This document shows positions 28,898 to 29,375 of a DNA stretch of 29,375 bases, piece after piece. The notes beneath the pieces are model-generated. The model was not told the origin of the DNA. It ran no database searches and was given only the letters and a program-made list of their open reading frames with translations. Origin of the DNA: a virus. The stretch is from positions 1-29,375 of the IMG/VR virus record IMGVR_UViG_3300004448_000035, one strand, 5' to 3'. The position numbers and the translations under genes were made by a program. The first letter of the stretch is position 1, and each line of letters begins with the position of its first letter.

Positions 28898-29286
28898 TAC
28901 TTATCGGTGTTTAACGGCTCAGTTGTTACTTTTCTGTAGTATACTACTACATCTTTTAATTCAGTGATATATCTTTGTAACTCTTTCATGTTCAATGACA
29001 TTACTTCATAGTCTGGTACTGTCATTGCTAAAAATACTAACTCTCCTTCTTGTACTCTAATCTTTTCGAGTTGATCTTCCCAGTTGTCTGGGTTTACAAC
29101 TATCCATTGAGGAGCTGAAAGGTCTATTTCTCTAGGCATGACTGGTTGAACAATCTTCCTCTCCATAGGCTTAGCTGTTACTTCAATAGCTCTAGTTGAT
29201 AGTAGGCTGCAACTGGAGACCATCATCAAGATCGTCAACGGTAGCACTAAGTTTCTCAATATTTTCAAATGCGTGTTTTGTTCCAT
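28897..29286 (-). CDS. Lipoprotein, o-spanin-like
   Basis: 129 residues with a lipoprotein signal: a positively charged start, a hydrophobic core (LRNLVLPLTILMMVSSC) and a lipobox cysteine at C26. The mature part is short strands and helix (REIDLSAPQWIVVNPDNWED, PDYEVMSLNMKELQRYITEL) ending in a tail that could reach across the periplasm. Marine phages often carry such a lipoprotein near lysis genes as an Rz1-like outer-membrane spanin. Its first 95 bases are read in another frame by the gene that enters from the right edge, as Rz and Rz1 often overlap. Confidence 0.7.
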   Translation of the reverse strand: MEQNTHLKILRNLVLPLTILMMVSSCSLLSTRAIEVTAKPMERKIVQPVMPREIDLSAPQWIVVNPDNWEDQLEKIRVQEGELVFLAMTVPDYEVMSLNMKELQRYITELKDVVVYYRKVTTEPLNTDK

Positions 29287-29374
29287 TATTTATTTTCCTT
29301 TCCATTTCTACTGGGTCTTCCAGTATTTTTGCTGTTAATTTATAGTTCTTTATAAAATCACTATATCTATTTAA
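29192..29374 (-). CDS. C-terminal part of an overlapping gene (possible i-spanin, 5' partial)
   Basis: An open frame enters from the right edge and gives 60 residues (LNRYSDFIKNYKLTAKILED to GLQLQPTIN) before a TAG at 29192. It is helical and charged, and the last 30 codons overlap the lipoprotein gene in another frame. The upstream part lies outside the window, so a membrane anchor cannot be checked; the i-spanin reading rests on the overlap only. The next gene's ribosome site (AAGGA) lies inside this frame. Confidence 0.6.
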   Translation of the reverse strand, partial: LNRYSDFIKNYKLTAKILEDPVEMERKINNGTKHAFENIEKLSATVDDLDDGLQLQPTIN

Positions 29375-29375
29375 T

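Noticed and set aside
1-29375. tRNA genes, CRISPR arrays, insertion sequences, attachment sites
   Set aside because: Looked for cloverleaf-like gaps, regularly spaced repeats, transposase or integrase motifs; gaps are too short and none is present. A full covariance-model scan was not possible here.

Overview
The window is part of a large, AT-rich, virulent tailed bacteriophage genome (Caudoviricetes). The evidence is a tail-adhesin pair facing a long, nearly gapless block of minus-strand genes that carries a phage-style replication set: family A DNA polymerase, DnaB-type helicase, CHC2/TOPRIM primase, flap endonuclease, gp46/gp47-like recombination nuclease, UvsW-like helicase, probable single-strand binding protein and class I ribonucleotide reductase. 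I see no integrase, repressor, tRNA, rRNA, insertion sequence or CRISPR array. The adhesins, the auxiliary genes (IscU, peroxiredoxin, glutaredoxin) and many small proteins look like those of marine phages of Proteobacteria. That host guess is inference only.

Layout. From 1 to 2476 on the plus strand there is a tail adhesin cut by the window edge (LamG-like plus SPRY-like) and a second tail protein built of repeats. A bidirectional terminator at 2478-2504 separates them from everything else, which is on the minus strand. Read in the direction of transcription (high to low coordinate), the minus strand holds: a possible lysis group (29374-28116: overlapping spanin-like pair, coiled-coil protein, two small membrane proteins); an accessory operon (28076-25418: zinc peptide, Pyr_excise-like protein, DUF3310, HTH protein, IscU, membrane peptides); a monocistronic HTH gene with its own promoter and terminator (25332-24880); an SH3-like/PC4-like pair (24764-24212); a long operon of very small genes headed by the N-terminal half of an NAD+-dependent DNA ligase and ended by a GIY-YIG-like gene (24168-20574); the C-terminal half of the same ligase plus a four-repeat HTH protein, closed by a UUCG-loop terminator (20520-18987); the helicase-primase-polymerase operon ending with the UvsW-like helicase (18965-11043); and the SSB, peroxiredoxin, recombination nuclease, resolvase-like, flap endonuclease and RNR operon (10997-2507).

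Regulation. Five minus-strand promoters have a perfect or one-mismatch sigma70 match: TTGACA (one TTGACT), a spacer of exactly 17 bp, TATAAT, and a shared A-rich element upstream of the -35 box. The phage therefore appears to use the host housekeeping sigma factor for these units. Two of the promoters place the predicted transcript start at, or one base before, the ATG, predicting leaderless mRNAs. One corrects a gene start from a position upstream of the promoter to an internal TTG. Genes are packed with 1-, 4- and 8-base overlaps (ATGA, TAATG). Reading these junctions revealed eleven small or partial genes of 25 to 60 residues, several of which are single-pass membrane peptides.

How the genes work together. 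RNR, fed with electrons by the phage glutaredoxin (inferred), makes dNTPs. Helicase, primase, polymerase and SSB replicate DNA. Flap endonuclease and the split ligase finish Okazaki fragments. The gp46/47-like complex, the UvsW-like helicase and a PD-(D/E)XK nuclease process recombination intermediates. IscU, glutaredoxin and peroxiredoxin form an iron-sulfur/redox theme. The least explained parts are the tandem HTH-repeat protein and its paralogue, the family of tiny membrane peptides, and an inverted-repeat region before the UvsW-like gene.
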